This document shows, one piece after another, positions 1 to 9,970 of a DNA stretch of 64,000 nt (the first letter of the stretch is position 1; each line of letters opens with the position of its first letter). Under the pieces are notes generated by a model. The model searched no databases, was not told the origin of the DNA, and saw nothing but the letters and a program-made list of their open reading frames with translations. The stretch covers positions 1 to 64,000 of the forward strand of contig JAFGDR010000023.1 in assembly GCA_016932035.1 (NCBI GenBank), read 5' to 3'. This DNA is from Candidatus Cloacimonadota bacterium (lineage in GTDB: Bacteria > Cloacimonadota > Cloacimonadia > JGIOTU-2). The position numbers and the translations under genes are program-made.

Positions 1-1314
1 AGTTCCATTAAGGTCTATAAATATCCAATTTCCATTAACCTTAACTTTGCCCAAACCATTTTCAAATTTTTGCATATTATCATACTTACATTCAAGAATG
101 AGATCTCCGGATGTATTGATCAAACCCCATTTTCCATCCATTTTAACAAAAGCTACACCATCGGAGAAGTGCATCACAAGATCATATGTGAGAGGGACGA
201 CTATTTTACCTGATGTGTCTATGAATCCCCATTTATCATCCAATTTAACTCGTGCTAATCCATCATTGAAATTATCAGTCGTTTGATAAATGCATGGAAT
301 CACTTCTTTCCCTGTTTTATCGATAAATCCAAATTTATTATTCACTTCAACAGCTGCAAATCCATTATGAAATGATTCGGATTCCATTTCATATTTTATC
401 GAAGTGATCGGATTGCCTTTTTTATCAATATATCCATATTTTCCATTAAGTTTTACCTGGGCTAATCCGTCCGAAAAATCTTTCGCCTTATCATATTTGC
501 AGGGAACGACTTCTACACCTAATTCGTCTATGTATCCGTAATGTCCTCCAGTTTTGTAACCGTAATCATCGTATTCACCTGTATAAACAATTGCCATACC
601 ATCAGCAAAATCATCGATGTCAGTATATTTGATCTCAGTAACGGGATTCCCTTCTTTACCTATTAATCCCCATTTACCATTTAATTTAACTCCTCCAAGT
701 CCGTTTTCAAAAGAAATTACTGAATCGTACTTTAATTCTATCACTACTTTACCGGAATGATCAATATAACCTTTTTTGTTATCCTTCTCGACAGCAGCTA
801 AACCTTCGGAAAAATCGTAAGCATTTTCGTATATACAGGGGATAACCTCTTGACCTTCACTATTTATGAAACCATATCTTTTGTTATATTCTTCATCCCT
901 TTTACAGACTCTTGCAAGACCTTCAGAAAAATATGATGCACTGAGATATTTTAACTCAACTATGTTTTCACCTTTAGTGTTATAAAATCCATACTCGTTT
1001 TTTGTGTTGACTTCAAAAAATCCTTCTTTAACAGGTCCAACGTGAGTGAACCATGTAGGCACGATTGTTTCACCGGATTTGTTAATTATTCCACTTTTAT
1101 GGTTGTTAACAACTAATGCATAGCCATTGATGAAGGGATCTGCTAGGCCGAACTGGCACTCTATTTTGATATTTTTATTGTGATCTGCATAGCCCCACAG
1201 TTCACCATTGAAATAGGGAACCAGCTCAGGTGTTTGTGCAAAGCAGGTTGAAATGAATGCTGTCATGAGTGCAAGCACGAGGAGAACAAGAACTATATTA
1301 ATTTTGTATTTCAT
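1..1314 (-). CDS. Secreted WG-repeat protein, C-terminus outside window
   Basis: The frame stays open for 438 codons from ATG at 1314 to the left edge, so the C-terminus is missing. A signal peptide is clear (basic start, long Leu/Val/Ile core, then STCFA before QTPEL). About twelve WG-type repeats follow, of the form YGFIDKTGKEVIP...YDxxxxFSDGLAxVKL. WG repeats form short beta units whose ligand is generally unknown; a surface or periplasmic binding role is inference. A strong ribosome site (AAAGGAG) lies upstream of the chosen ATG. The next gene (1340-3388) is a paralogue in the same direction, 25 bases upstream, so the two are probably cotranscribed. Confidence 0.85.
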   Translation of the reverse strand, partial: MKYKINIVLVLLVLALMTAFISTCFAQTPELVPYFNGELWGYADHNKNIKIECQFGLADPFINGYALVVNNHKSGIINKSGETIVPTWFTHVGPVKEGFFEVNTKNEYGFYNTKGENIVELKYLSASYFSEGLARVCKRDEEYNKRYGFINSEGQEVIPCIYENAYDFSEGLAAVEKDNKKGYIDHSGKVVIELKYDSVISFENGLGGVKLNGKWGLIGKEGNPVTEIKYTDIDDFADGMAIVYTGEYDDYGYKTGGHYGYIDELGVEVVPCKYDKAKDFSDGLAQVKLNGKYGYIDKKGNPITSIKYEMESESFHNGFAAVEVNNKFGFIDKTGKEVIPCIYQTTDNFNDGLARVKLDDKWGFIDTSGKIVVPLTYDLVMHFSDGVAFVKMDGKWGLINTSGDLILECKYDNMQKFENGLGKVKVNGNWIFIDLNGT

Positions 1315-1339
1315 TTTAGTTTCTCCTTTATTTTTTGTC

Positions 1340-3388
1340 TTATTTCCAGAGCAATTTTCCTGTTTTATCGATGCATTGTAATTGTGAAAACTGAGTCACG
1401 AGAACCAAAGCAACACCGTCTTGAAAATCATTGACTTGGAAGAATTGCGGATCGATAACAATCGTCCCTTCTTTATCGATAAATCCCCAGGAATTACCTT
1501 TCCTTACTGCAGCGAGACCTTCATTAAACGATCTTGCTTCGTCATATTGGTAATCGATAACTTTGGTTGCCTTATTGTCGATAAATCCCCATTTACCGTT
1601 GTTCAGGACAGGTGCCAATCCTTCTTTGAAATCACCAATATTTTGATACATAGGCAAGATCTGCCAGATGCCTTTTTTATCAATGTAACCACAAGTATTA
1701 TTATCACTTTGAGCACCAGCTAATCCTTCTGAAAAATTAAGAACACCTTTAAATTTTATTTTGACTGCAATATTTCCATCTCGATCAATAAAACCGAATT
1801 TCCCGTCTTTTTTTACACGCGCCATACCTTCGACAAAACTATTCGCTTCATAAAAATCGGGCATCATTAATGAAAATAACCGTTTACCTTCCTTATCTAT
1901 ATATCGCCATTTCCCATCTAATTTTACTGCTGCATAACCTTCAGAAAATTGCTGGACATCTTCGTATTGCGGTTCAATGATAATCTTCCCTGTTTTATCA
2001 ATGAATCCGTATTTATAATCAATTCTTACAGGAGCTAATCCTTCCTGGAAATTATCTGATACTTCAAAAATGGGATTAATAATAAGTTCACCCTTTTCAT
2101 TAATAAAACCATATTTATCGTCTATTTCAATCGGAGCTAATCCATCTACAAATTCACTGCTCAGAGTGTAATCGAAATGTGGATCAATAACATATTCACC
2201 TTTAGCATTGATAAATCCTGATTTCCTATCATTCCATGTTGCAGCTAATCCCTCAGAGAAACTTCGCACATCGTCGAATTGAGGTGTAATTATTATGTCA
2301 CCTTTTTTATTGATAAAACCCCATTTACCATTTATTTGTACCGCACATAAGTCTTCAGAAAAATATTGAACCAGATCAAATTGCGGTTCGATAACGATCT
2401 TTCCCTTTTTATTTACAAATCCCCAGAGATTATCTCTTTCAATACTTGCAATGCCATCCTGGAACGAGCTAGCATTTTCAAATTGGGATTCGATAACAAA
2501 TTTTCCTTTTTTATTGATGTAGCCATATTGAGAATTAGTTTTTGCTGGTGCAAATCCTTCACTGAATCTTCCGACACTTTTAAAGTTTGGTTTTATAACT
2601 TCGTTGCCTTTTTTGTCGATAAATCCCCATGAATCATCAATTTCTACTCCAACTAATCCTTCACTAAATGACCAGTTTGCATATTTAAATTGCGGAAGAA
2701 TAGTATAATTACCTTTATTGTCTATGAAACCCCACATATCACTATATTCAACTGCTGCTACTCCTTCTGAGAAATCCATTGTTAAATCATAATCAGTTAG
2801 GCCAATGACAATATTACCCTTTTTATCGATGTAACCCTTCTCGTCATCGATAACTACTCGAGCACGGTCTTCATGAAATTCATATGCTAAGTTAAATTTT
2901 GGTTCTATAACAACTTCGCCTTTTCTATCAATATAACCCATACGATGCACACCATCGCATTCAGATGACCGAAACTGAACTACGGCAACACCATCACTGA
3001 AATTATTACATGATGTAAATCTTGGAAATATTGCAAATTTACCTGTCTTGTCGATGTATCCTGCGTTATTAGAGAAAAAGACACATGCTAATCCTTCACT
3101 GAATCCGGGAGGTTTCGCATAAAATATCGGGTCAACGATAAAATCACCACTCTCATTAATGAATCCCCAGTATGACCCCACTCTGACAGCTGCTTTGCCC
3201 TCCGAAAAGTAGTCGATCTCATCAAATTGAGGGGTTATGAGAACCTCTCCTTGTACATTCATATAACCCCATTTTGACCCTTCACGATAGGGGAGTAAGT
3301 TGCTTCCTTCTGCAAAGCAAATCGAAGTTAATATCAAAAGAAAGTTTATACCAAGCAATGTTAGATTGAGCATTATTTTACGACTCAT
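1340..3388 (-). CDS. Secreted WG-repeat protein (682 aa)
   Basis: A signal peptide (residues 1-26, ending ICFA) is followed by about eighteen WG repeats that fill the rest of the protein, for example WGFINKKGDIIITPQFDDV. No other domain is visible. The repeats differ enough from each other to look old rather than freshly amplified. Ribosome site AAAGGAG sits before the ATG, and a TTGACG/TATCAA promoter lies upstream at 3436-3464. It is a paralogue of the partial gene at 1-1314 and of the repeat half of the gene at 4205-6226. The molecular function is unknown; export to periplasm or surface is inferred from the signal peptide. Confidence 0.88.
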   Translation of the reverse strand: MSRKIMLNLTLLGINFLLILTSICFAEGSNLLPYREGSKWGYMNVQGEVLITPQFDEIDYFSEGKAAVRVGSYWGFINESGDFIVDPIFYAKPPGFSEGLACVFFSNNAGYIDKTGKFAIFPRFTSCNNFSDGVAVVQFRSSECDGVHRMGYIDRKGEVVIEPKFNLAYEFHEDRARVVIDDEKGYIDKKGNIVIGLTDYDLTMDFSEGVAAVEYSDMWGFIDNKGNYTILPQFKYANWSFSEGLVGVEIDDSWGFIDKKGNEVIKPNFKSVGRFSEGFAPAKTNSQYGYINKKGKFVIESQFENASSFQDGIASIERDNLWGFVNKKGKIVIEPQFDLVQYFSEDLCAVQINGKWGFINKKGDIIITPQFDDVRSFSEGLAATWNDRKSGFINAKGEYVIDPHFDYTLSSEFVDGLAPIEIDDKYGFINEKGELIINPIFEVSDNFQEGLAPVRIDYKYGFIDKTGKIIIEPQYEDVQQFSEGYAAVKLDGKWRYIDKEGKRLFSLMMPDFYEANSFVEGMARVKKDGKFGFIDRDGNIAVKIKFKGVLNFSEGLAGAQSDNNTCGYIDKKGIWQILPMYQNIGDFKEGLAPVLNNGKWGFIDNKATKVIDYQYDEARSFNEGLAAVRKGNSWGFIDKEGTIVIDPQFFQVNDFQDGVALVLVTQFSQLQCIDKTGKLLWK

Positions 3389-3435
3389 GGATGATCTCCT
3401 TTATTAAAAAAGTTGATATTACTACTTTAATAGTT

Positions 3436-3464
3436 TTGATAAATTTGTAATAGATTTACGTCAA
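3436..3464 (-). promoter_or_regulatory. Sigma70-like promoter for WG-repeat genes
   Basis: On the minus strand, TTGACG (3459-3464) is followed after 17 bases by TATCAA (3436-3441). It would start transcription about 40 bases upstream of the ATG at 3388 and probably serves both WG-repeat genes. The preceding TTC gives the TTCTTGAC context also seen upstream of groES and of two secreted-protein genes. Confidence 0.45.
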
Positions 3465-3488
3465 GAAATTGGAAAACTGAATATAATA

Positions 3489-4136
3489 TTATTTCTTCTG
3501 TATAACACTTCCTTGCCCGAGTGTAATCACATAGAATATACTTATAATTCCAAATAGCCAGGTAAGATCGACTCCCACAGTTTGAATAGATGAGAAGATA
3601 ATGAGATAAAGAACAGTGAAGATAATCGAAGCAATCGCAAAGAAACTGCTTAGTTTTTTTCCAAGAGCATCTTCTCTAAACTTCTTTGCTCTGAAAGCAT
3701 TGAGAACGATGAAAACAATTGATATTAAAAAGCATAAGATCAGGATGTATACGAAGCTTTCATTATAGGTTCCCAGTCCTTCGAGAAACACAATCGGTGA
3801 TTTACCGATCATAATGATAGCAACGATCCAGGGAATGAGTAAAATTGCTGATATGATCTTCACTCCAAGCTGGCGTTTTTCAGCCGGAAGCAGCCAATAC
3901 ATAAGTAGAAGCATAAAAGGTATCTCGAAATAGAATCCTATGCTTGCAATGCGACGGGCAATTTCATACCCGATCCATCCACTCCAGAGAAAGAGATCAC
4001 CTAAATGATAGACAAGCAAGCTTAACGTGATTAGAATGATTGCTGTGTCCTCTTTTGATTTGCTCTTCTTTACAAGGAAGTAAACAAATAGAATAAGTAG
4101 AATTATGACTGCCATGAACGGTACTATCCATTCCAT
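3489..4136 (-). CDS. Seven-helix integral membrane protein, unknown function
   Basis: This 215-residue protein is almost entirely hydrophobic, with seven predicted membrane segments (near residues 4-23, 33-52, 66-86, 92-112, 128-147, 158-180 and 190-208) and short charged loops. It ends right after the last helix, with no kinase, PAS or other cytoplasmic domain. The layout resembles the seven-helix sensory input module of some histidine kinases, but no output is attached, and I do not recognise a family with confidence. It sits between two WG-repeat genes on the same strand, so it could act with them at the envelope; that is only proximity. Confidence 0.75.
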   Translation of the reverse strand: MEWIVPFMAVIILLILFVYFLVKKSKSKEDTAIILITLSLLVYHLGDLFLWSGWIGYEIARRIASIGFYFEIPFMLLLMYWLLPAEKRQLGVKIISAILLIPWIVAIIMIGKSPIVFLEGLGTYNESFVYILILCFLISIVFIVLNAFRAKKFREDALGKKLSSFFAIASIIFTVLYLIIFSSIQTVGVDLTWLFGIISIFYVITLGQGSVIQKK

Positions 4137-4204
4137 ATTAATCCTCCGATGTTTTTATTTTGTTTTACTGTCGAAATTTAACAAAAAATTTCATAACTAT
4201 ATTG

Positions 4205-6226
4205 TTACTCAAAAATACTTTGGATCCCAATGACAAATGCAGGAGCAAACGTTGATGTATGCTCTTCACCGGGAATTGTTTTATATTCTGTAAGAAGACC
4301 TTTATAATTCCTTGTGTTAATAATGTCATTGAATTTTTTTACAAACATAAAATCTTCATATTCCTTAGCACCAAGGGATAGAAATACTTGTGCTTGTAAC
4401 TCATCATTGTTTTGTGAAAAATCCTTTTCATTATCAAAGATCATCGTGTCATCCCACCAGAACGATGGACTTATTAAAATATACCTATTGAACAAATCAG
4501 GATCTTCAAAAAGAGTATACGCACCAAACAATCCACCAAGTGAATATCCAACCAAAACACGTTCATCTGGGACGATCCTATAATTCATTTCTATAAGTGG
4601 AATAAGTTCATTTTGTATGAATTTAAGAAAATTATCAGCTCCACCCCCGCCTTGAAATGCCTTTACAGCATAACTCTCAGTGGGACAAAAATCACGTATC
4701 CTTTTTTGATACCAATCATCGAATGTTCCATTGTATGTAATGCCAACAATGATCATTTCCGGGATTTGCTTACCAAAAGCCATCATGAATGCTGACTCGC
4801 GTACTGTTCCTAGTAGATAATCTGCATCTAACAAATAGAGAACTGGATAAGTTTTATTTGTCTTGTAATAATCTTTAGGTAATGCAATTGTGATCTGATA
4901 GGTGTCATCAACAAATGTTGATTTGATTTCTCTTACTTCAGTATCCGGCATTAATGCTTGTGGCAATATATCTTTCTTCTTTCTTTTAGGAGGAACATAT
5001 TCCTTATAATATTCAGTTCCGTTTTTATCAATATAGAATTCCCTTCCATCTAGTTCAACCTTTGCTAAGCCGTCTTTGAATTTTGAGCCCATGTACTTAT
5101 GTGTTTTATATTTATAGGGAATTCTCAGAATTCCGAGGGTATCAAGAAAACCGGTTTTATTATTTTCTTTAACATAAATCAAACCTTCTGAAAAATCGTA
5201 ACCAATATCATCATCTCCATATTTAGGTTCAATAATTTCTTCACCCAACCTGTTTATGAATCCAATACCACGCAAACTTACTCTAGCAAAACCATCAACT
5301 GAAAAATCATAAACTCCATAATATTGTAAAGGTGTGATTTCTTTCCCAGTTGTATCAATAAAGCCCAGATAACCACTTGCATCAGTAACTTGAGCAAATC
5401 CGTTAATGAAATTTTCAATATTTTTGTATGTATATGGTACTACTATTTCACCTTTGGAATTTAATAGACCATATTTATTATCTTGTTTATCAGGATACAG
5501 TCCGCCGTAATATCTTGCATTTGTTTCATGATTTTTTTCTAGTTCATTACCATATTCATCAAGATAACCTTCATATCCTCCAGTGGGATGGTTTGTATCC
5601 TCTTTGGCAAAAGGAGCTAATCCGTTATTTAAATCCTTTACCATACAATATTTAAATGGAATTATTTCTTTGCCTGTTTTATCAATGAAACCATACAACC
5701 TGTTTGTATCTTTTACTGCAGCAAGATTCTCGTGAAAATCATTTGCATTTTTGTAAATTAATGGTGTGATTTCATGACCGCTTAAGTCTATGAATCCATA
5801 TTTATTATTTAGTTCAACTTTTGCAAAACCTTCATGAAATTCATTGATATAATCATATTTCATTTCAGTCAGAGGTTTTCCTGCGATATCGATCAAACCA
5901 CATTTGTTATTATAATCACATACTTTTGCAACACCATCCGAGAAATCGAAAATATATTTATAACTACATGGAACTAATTTGTTGCCGTGTATCTCGATAA
6001 GACCATACCCCTTGAAATCTTCTCTTACTCTAGCCACACCATCCTGAAAAGGAAACGCTTCATCATACGTACATGGAATAAAAACATTCTTGTCTTGATC
6101 ACAATATCCCCACTTGTCACCATATCTAAAGGGGATGAGTTGTGGAGTATTTGCAAAGCTAAACGTTGATATAATGCTTAACAATATCATGAGTGAAAAA
6201 ATGATAATTTGTATTTTTTTATTCAT
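4205..6226 (-). CDS. Secreted WG-repeat protein fused to alpha/beta-hydrolase esterase
   Basis: The start at 6226 (MNKKIQI) is preferred over two upstream ATGs because GAGG lies just before it and the signal peptide then begins directly. After the signal (ending TFSFA) come about eleven WG-type repeats to roughly residue 420. The rest matches the esterase D / enterochelin-esterase-like family (PF00756 type): LYLLDADYLL, the nucleophile elbow GYSLGG with Ser562, ISPSFWWDD, and a candidate catalytic His656 in GEEHTST. A functional hydrolase acting on an ester outside the cytoplasm is therefore plausible; the substrate is unknown. The WG part could target the enzyme to a ligand. The fusion is unusual and is discussed in the findings. 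Confidence 0.85.
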   Translation of the reverse strand: MNKKIQIIIFSLMILLSIISTFSFANTPQLIPFRYGDKWGYCDQDKNVFIPCTYDEAFPFQDGVARVREDFKGYGLIEIHGNKLVPCSYKYIFDFSDGVAKVCDYNNKCGLIDIAGKPLTEMKYDYINEFHEGFAKVELNNKYGFIDLSGHEITPLIYKNANDFHENLAAVKDTNRLYGFIDKTGKEIIPFKYCMVKDLNNGLAPFAKEDTNHPTGGYEGYLDEYGNELEKNHETNARYYGGLYPDKQDNKYGLLNSKGEIVVPYTYKNIENFINGFAQVTDASGYLGFIDTTGKEITPLQYYGVYDFSVDGFARVSLRGIGFINRLGEEIIEPKYGDDDIGYDFSEGLIYVKENNKTGFLDTLGILRIPYKYKTHKYMGSKFKDGLAKVELDGREFYIDKNGTEYYKEYVPPKRKKKDILPQALMPDTEVREIKSTFVDDTYQITIALPKDYYKTNKTYPVLYLLDADYLLGTVRESAFMMAFGKQIPEMIIVGITYNGTFDDWYQKRIRDFCPTESYAVKAFQGGGGADNFLKFIQNELIPLIEMNYRIVPDERVLVGYSLGGLFGAYTLFEDPDLFNRYILISPSFWWDDTMIFDNEKDFSQNNDELQAQVFLSLGAKEYEDFMFVKKFNDIINTRNYKGLLTEYKTIPGEEHTSTFAPAFVIGIQSIFE

Positions 6227-6480
6227 TTGAAACCTCGTCATCACGTTATTTGATTATGTTAATAAACTATAATTAAAGAGGATCAAATCGCTGTTCAAGT
6301 ATGTTATGCAATAGTCTTAGAGAAAACAAATAACTGTCCCATTTAGGAATGATTTTCATTTTGAGAACCAAAGTGATTATTTGTCAAATTAATATATTAG
6401 TTGCAAATACTAACATAAATAACACACTTGATTAGGAATGTTGACATTTGAAAGCAGGTAAGTATGAGTACGTTATTACT

Positions 6481-7491
6481 ATGAAACACAATAAAGTCTA
6501 TAATGCACTTGCACTCTTTTCTGGCGGACTTGACAGTATTCTTGCTGTTAAACTTGTCGAACAGCAGGGAGTTGAAGTCATACCTATTTGTTTTGAGTCT
6601 CCTTTCTTCTCGTGTAGAAAAGCTGTTAGTTCTGGAAAAGAAAATAATCTATCTGTACATGTTGTCCACCTTGGAGAGGATTATCTAGATATGATTCGTG
6701 AACCGAGATATGGTTATGGAAAAAACATGAATCCGTGTATTGACTGTCATGCCTTTATGTATAAAAAACTCGGTGATATGCTGGTGAAATTCAATGCAGA
6801 TTTTCTTATTTCAGGTGAAGTGCTTGGACAGCGTCCCATGTCCCAGCAGCTTAACGGCATGAATGCAGTTGCAAAATGGAGTGGGTACAAGGACTTGATC
6901 GTACGTCCGCTTTCTCAAAAACTGTTGCCGGACACAAAACCGATCCGGGAAGGTTGGCTCAATAAGGATATACTTCTCGATCTGCAAGGCCGTGGAAGAA
7001 CACGACAAATTGAATTAGCAAACAAGTTCGGTATAACTGAATATCCAACTCCTGCAGGTGGATGTCTTCTAACCGATCCGGGTTATTCAAAGAGGTTTCG
7101 TGATCTAATCGATCATAACATGTTTGATCAGAGATTTATCACATTTCTCAATGTTGGAAGGCAGTTTCGGCTTGATGATTCAACCAAACTTATTCTTGGA
7201 AGGAATATGAGTGATAATGATTACATCCTAAAACTGATAGAGAAAAATCAAGATTCGATCGATATCGTTGTTAAAGCAAAGGATATTCCCGGTCCAATCG
7301 GTGTTTTGCAAAGTAGAGAAAAATCGATATCTAAGGAAGTTTTAAAACAAGCAGCAGAGATAGTTGTTCGTTATATATCAAAAGCAGCGGATTCTGTTAC
7401 CGTGCAGGTACGGTTGCCAAACGCTACTATTCGCGAAATGGATATTTCTAAACGAACTAATGGATTTGAAAGAGAACTTTTGATAAATTAG
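6481..7491 (+). CDS. PP-loop tRNA thiolation-like protein (ThiI/MnmA-related)
   Basis: The PP-loop ATP pyrophosphatase motif SGGLDS is at the N-terminus, followed by CIDCH and GGCLLTDP, typical of the ThiI/MnmA-like branch that adenylates and thiolates tRNA uridines. The C-terminal third resembles the RNA-binding NFACT-R type region found in this subfamily. ATG at 6481 (MKHNKVYNALALFSGG) places the PP-loop where the family has it; an in-frame TTG at 6448 is possible but would add an unlikely leader. The exact modified position is not deducible. It converges with maf, the two stops overlapping by a few bases. Confidence 0.8.
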   Translation: MKHNKVYNALALFSGGLDSILAVKLVEQQGVEVIPICFESPFFSCRKAVSSGKENNLSVHVVHLGEDYLDMIREPRYGYGKNMNPCIDCHAFMYKKLGDMLVKFNADFLISGEVLGQRPMSQQLNGMNAVAKWSGYKDLIVRPLSQKLLPDTKPIREGWLNKDILLDLQGRGRTRQIELANKFGITEYPTPAGGCLLTDPGYSKRFRDLIDHNMFDQRFITFLNVGRQFRLDDSTKLILGRNMSDNDYILKLIEKNQDSIDIVVKAKDIPGPIGVLQSREKSISKEVLKQAAEIVVRYISKAADSVTVQVRLPNATIREMDISKRTNGFERELLIN

Positions 7492-8069
7492 CAACCAATC
7501 ATCTGTTTACACATTTCATAAAAAAGCGGAATAGGAAATCCCATTACATTAAAGTAACATCCCTCAATCTTATCGATGAACTGGCTTCCATAACCCTGAA
7601 TACCGTATGCCCCTGCTTTATCCATTGGTTCACTGGTTTCAATATATTCATCAATATCACTAACAGATATTTTATTGAAATACACTTTAGTTTTTGAAAT
7701 ATTTCTAAGAATACTTTCTTTATGCAGAATTGCGATACCAGTTAACACTTCGTGGCATTGCCCTGACAGTTTGTGCAGGATGTCAAAAGCATCCTTTTTA
7801 TCTGCCGGTTTACCGATAATTTCGTTATGCAGAACAACGGTTGTATCAGCTCCGATAATAAGAGAATCCGGGTAATTCCTTTGGATTTCCTCAGCTTTTT
7901 CCTGGGCGTAATGCATAACATATTCTTCAGGCATCATACCATTAATGTGTTCATCTATATGTGAGGGAATTTGTTTGAAGTTCAAACCCACCTGTTTCAG
8001 CAAAAACGCCCTCCGAGGAGAGCGTGATGCCAAAATAATATCTGTATCTTTAAGAAAATTATGTAACAT
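7488..8069 (-). CDS. maf: Maf family nucleotide pyrophosphatase
   Basis: The start LASRSPRRAFLLKQVG is the Maf nucleotide-binding signature, and IIGADTTVV plus GKPADKKDAFDIL and DKAGAYGIQGYG follow in family order. Maf/YhdE enzymes hydrolyse non-canonical or pyrimidine nucleoside triphosphates (dTTP/UTP) to monophosphates in the cytoplasm, linked to housecleaning and septum control. The 193-residue length is normal. Its first codons overlap the end of proS by 11 bases on the same strand, implying translational coupling. Confidence 0.93.
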   Translation of the reverse strand: MLHNFLKDTDIILASRSPRRAFLLKQVGLNFKQIPSHIDEHINGMMPEEYVMHYAQEKAEEIQRNYPDSLIIGADTTVVLHNEIIGKPADKKDAFDILHKLSGQCHEVLTGIAILHKESILRNISKTKVYFNKISVSDIDEYIETSEPMDKAGAYGIQGYGSQFIDKIEGCYFNVMGFPIPLFYEMCKQMIGC

Positions 8070-9789
8070 TTTTATCTATTTCGTCATAGAGGTCATCAAT
8101 GAGTTGCTCTACTTTTTCAATAATATCATCAAAGGCACAGGAAAATTTATCGCCTGTTTTTCGAATTTTGATCTCTACCATTTCATTCTCGAAATTCTTC
8201 TTACCAACGATAATATGGATAGGAATTCCAATAAGATCAGCATCTTTGAATTTAAAACCGGCTTTCTCATCTCTATCGTCATACAGAACATCGATGAACT
8301 CATTTTGAAGCATCTCATAAACATTATCACAAAATGAGGTGATATCCTCTTCAGCAGGTGAGAGATTGATCAGTTCGACATCATAAGGTGAAATCGAGAT
8401 CGGCCAGATAATGCCATCTTTGTCATGGAACTGCTCGATCGCAGCAGCCATTGTGCGGGTAATACCAATACCGTAGCAGCCCATCTGGTAAGGAACAGGA
8501 GTTCCGTCTTCGGCATCATAGGTTGCATCCATGATCTTGCTGTACTTATCGCCTAGCTGGAAAATCTGCCCAACTTCGATACCTCTGAAAGAGGTCATTT
8601 CTTTTCCGCATCTTGGACAACGATCACCTTTTACAGCTTGTTTTAAATCAACCCATTTGTCTATGTGGGCATCTCGTTCCAGGTTAACGCCTTTATAATG
8701 ATAATCAGCTTCATCAGCACCGGTGACCATATTTTTTATACCTTTAAGATTTTCATCAGCATATATCTTAATTTTCTTCGTACCAACCGGTCCCACAAAT
8801 CCAGCAATTGATTTAACTACATTTTCAATCTCAGCTTCAGTAGCAAATTCAAGATTAACACATTGCAGGAAGTTCGCAAGCTTTATGTTGTTGATCTCTC
8901 GGTCTCCTCGAATGAGAACGGCAATGAATTGATCATCTGCCTTGTATACAATTGTCTTGATCAAATGGCTTGGACGGATACCAAGAAATGCACTAACTTC
9001 CTCTACAGATTTTTTGCCGGGGGTGTGAACTTTCTCGAGTTCTTTCAGTTTCTCTTTGTCATTTACCTCAAACGGAGCGATCTTAGCATTTTCAGAGGTT
9101 GCAGCATAGCCGCATTCGCAATGTAGTACTTCAGATTCGCCTGTTTCTGCAAGTACCATGAATTCATGTGAAGATGAGCCACCGATTGCACCTACATCTG
9201 CTTCTACTGCAACACTGTTCAATCCGCAACGCGCAAAAATTCTTGAATAGGCATCGTACATGTCATCATAACTCTTCTGAAGCCCTGCATTATCTTTATC
9301 AAAACTATATGCATCCTTCATGATGAATTCCCGTGAGCGCATCACACCAAATCGTGGTCTAATCTCATCGCGGAATTTAGTCTGTATCTGATAAAGATTT
9401 ATTGGTAATTTTTTATATGATTTTATGTCATATTTTGCGATAAGAGTTATTACTTCTTCATGCGTTGGACCAAGGGCAAATTCACGTTCATGGCGGTCTG
9501 TCAGTCGCATCAGTTCAGGACCATACACAGCCCATCTGCCCGACATTTCCCAGAGTTCGCGCGGATGGAGCACCGGCATGAGGATTTCCTGGCATCCTTT
9601 ATCATTAAGCTCCTCGCGAACAATAGTCTCGATATAATTGATAACTTTCTTTGCGATTGGCAGATAGGAATAAATGCCCGATCCGAGTTTTCGCAACATA
9701 CCGCTGCGTATCATCAGGGTATGGCTTTGTATTTCTGCTTCTGCGGGTTTTTCTTTAAGCGTAGGAATAAACGCCTGAGAGAATCGCAT
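8059..9789 (-). CDS. proS: Prolyl-tRNA synthetase (bacterial type with editing insert)
   Basis: This class II synthetase charges tRNA-Pro. All family features are present in order: MRFSQAFIPTLKE at the start, motif 2 region (RDEIRPRFGVMRSREFIMKD), the Ybak-like editing insertion around residues 230-385 (SAFLGIRPSHLIKTIVYKAD), motif 3 (GCYGIGITRTMAAAIEQ) and the anticodon-binding domain at the end. ATG at 9789 is chosen because GGAGG lies 5 bases before it; an upstream in-frame TTG would place the start inside that ribosome site. The length (576 residues) is standard. It is followed by maf, overlapping it. Confidence 0.97.
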   Translation of the reverse strand: MRFSQAFIPTLKEKPAEAEIQSHTLMIRSGMLRKLGSGIYSYLPIAKKVINYIETIVREELNDKGCQEILMPVLHPRELWEMSGRWAVYGPELMRLTDRHEREFALGPTHEEVITLIAKYDIKSYKKLPINLYQIQTKFRDEIRPRFGVMRSREFIMKDAYSFDKDNAGLQKSYDDMYDAYSRIFARCGLNSVAVEADVGAIGGSSSHEFMVLAETGESEVLHCECGYAATSENAKIAPFEVNDKEKLKELEKVHTPGKKSVEEVSAFLGIRPSHLIKTIVYKADDQFIAVLIRGDREINNIKLANFLQCVNLEFATEAEIENVVKSIAGFVGPVGTKKIKIYADENLKGIKNMVTGADEADYHYKGVNLERDAHIDKWVDLKQAVKGDRCPRCGKEMTSFRGIEVGQIFQLGDKYSKIMDATYDAEDGTPVPYQMGCYGIGITRTMAAAIEQFHDKDGIIWPISISPYDVELINLSPAEEDITSFCDNVYEMLQNEFIDVLYDDRDEKAGFKFKDADLIGIPIHIIVGKKNFENEMVEIKIRKTGDKFSCAFDDIIEKVEQLIDDLYDEIDKNVT

Positions 9790-9915
9790 GAATGCCTCCA
9801 ATAAGAATTTGCATTCAACTTTTTTTTGCAGTGTTGCAGTGTCAAGAAAAGCAAGATATTAGCATTACTTAGAAAGAAATATCATTTTGTTTGTATTCTC
9901 TCATTATTCAACTTC

Positions 9916-9943
9916 TTGACAAAAAAACCCTCCCTGTTAACAA
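9916..9943 (+). promoter_or_regulatory. Possible promoter of gingipain-like gene
   Basis: TTGACA (9916-9921), preceded by TTC, starts exactly 55 bases upstream of the GTG start. The -10 is weak (TAACAA after 16 bases). The same TTCTTGACAAA string lies 55 bases before the start of the secreted-protein gene at 15061, which supports a shared promoter type. Confidence 0.35.
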
Positions 9944-9970
9944 CAACTCAAAATCCAAAGGGGAGGTCGC

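Noticed and set aside
47-286. Forward ORF inside the partial WG-repeat gene
   Set aside because: It lies antisense to a clear repeat-coding frame and has no ribosome site or recognisable product.
6448-6480. Upstream TTG start for the PP-loop protein
   Set aside because: It would add 11 residues before the normal family start; ATG at 6481 fits better.
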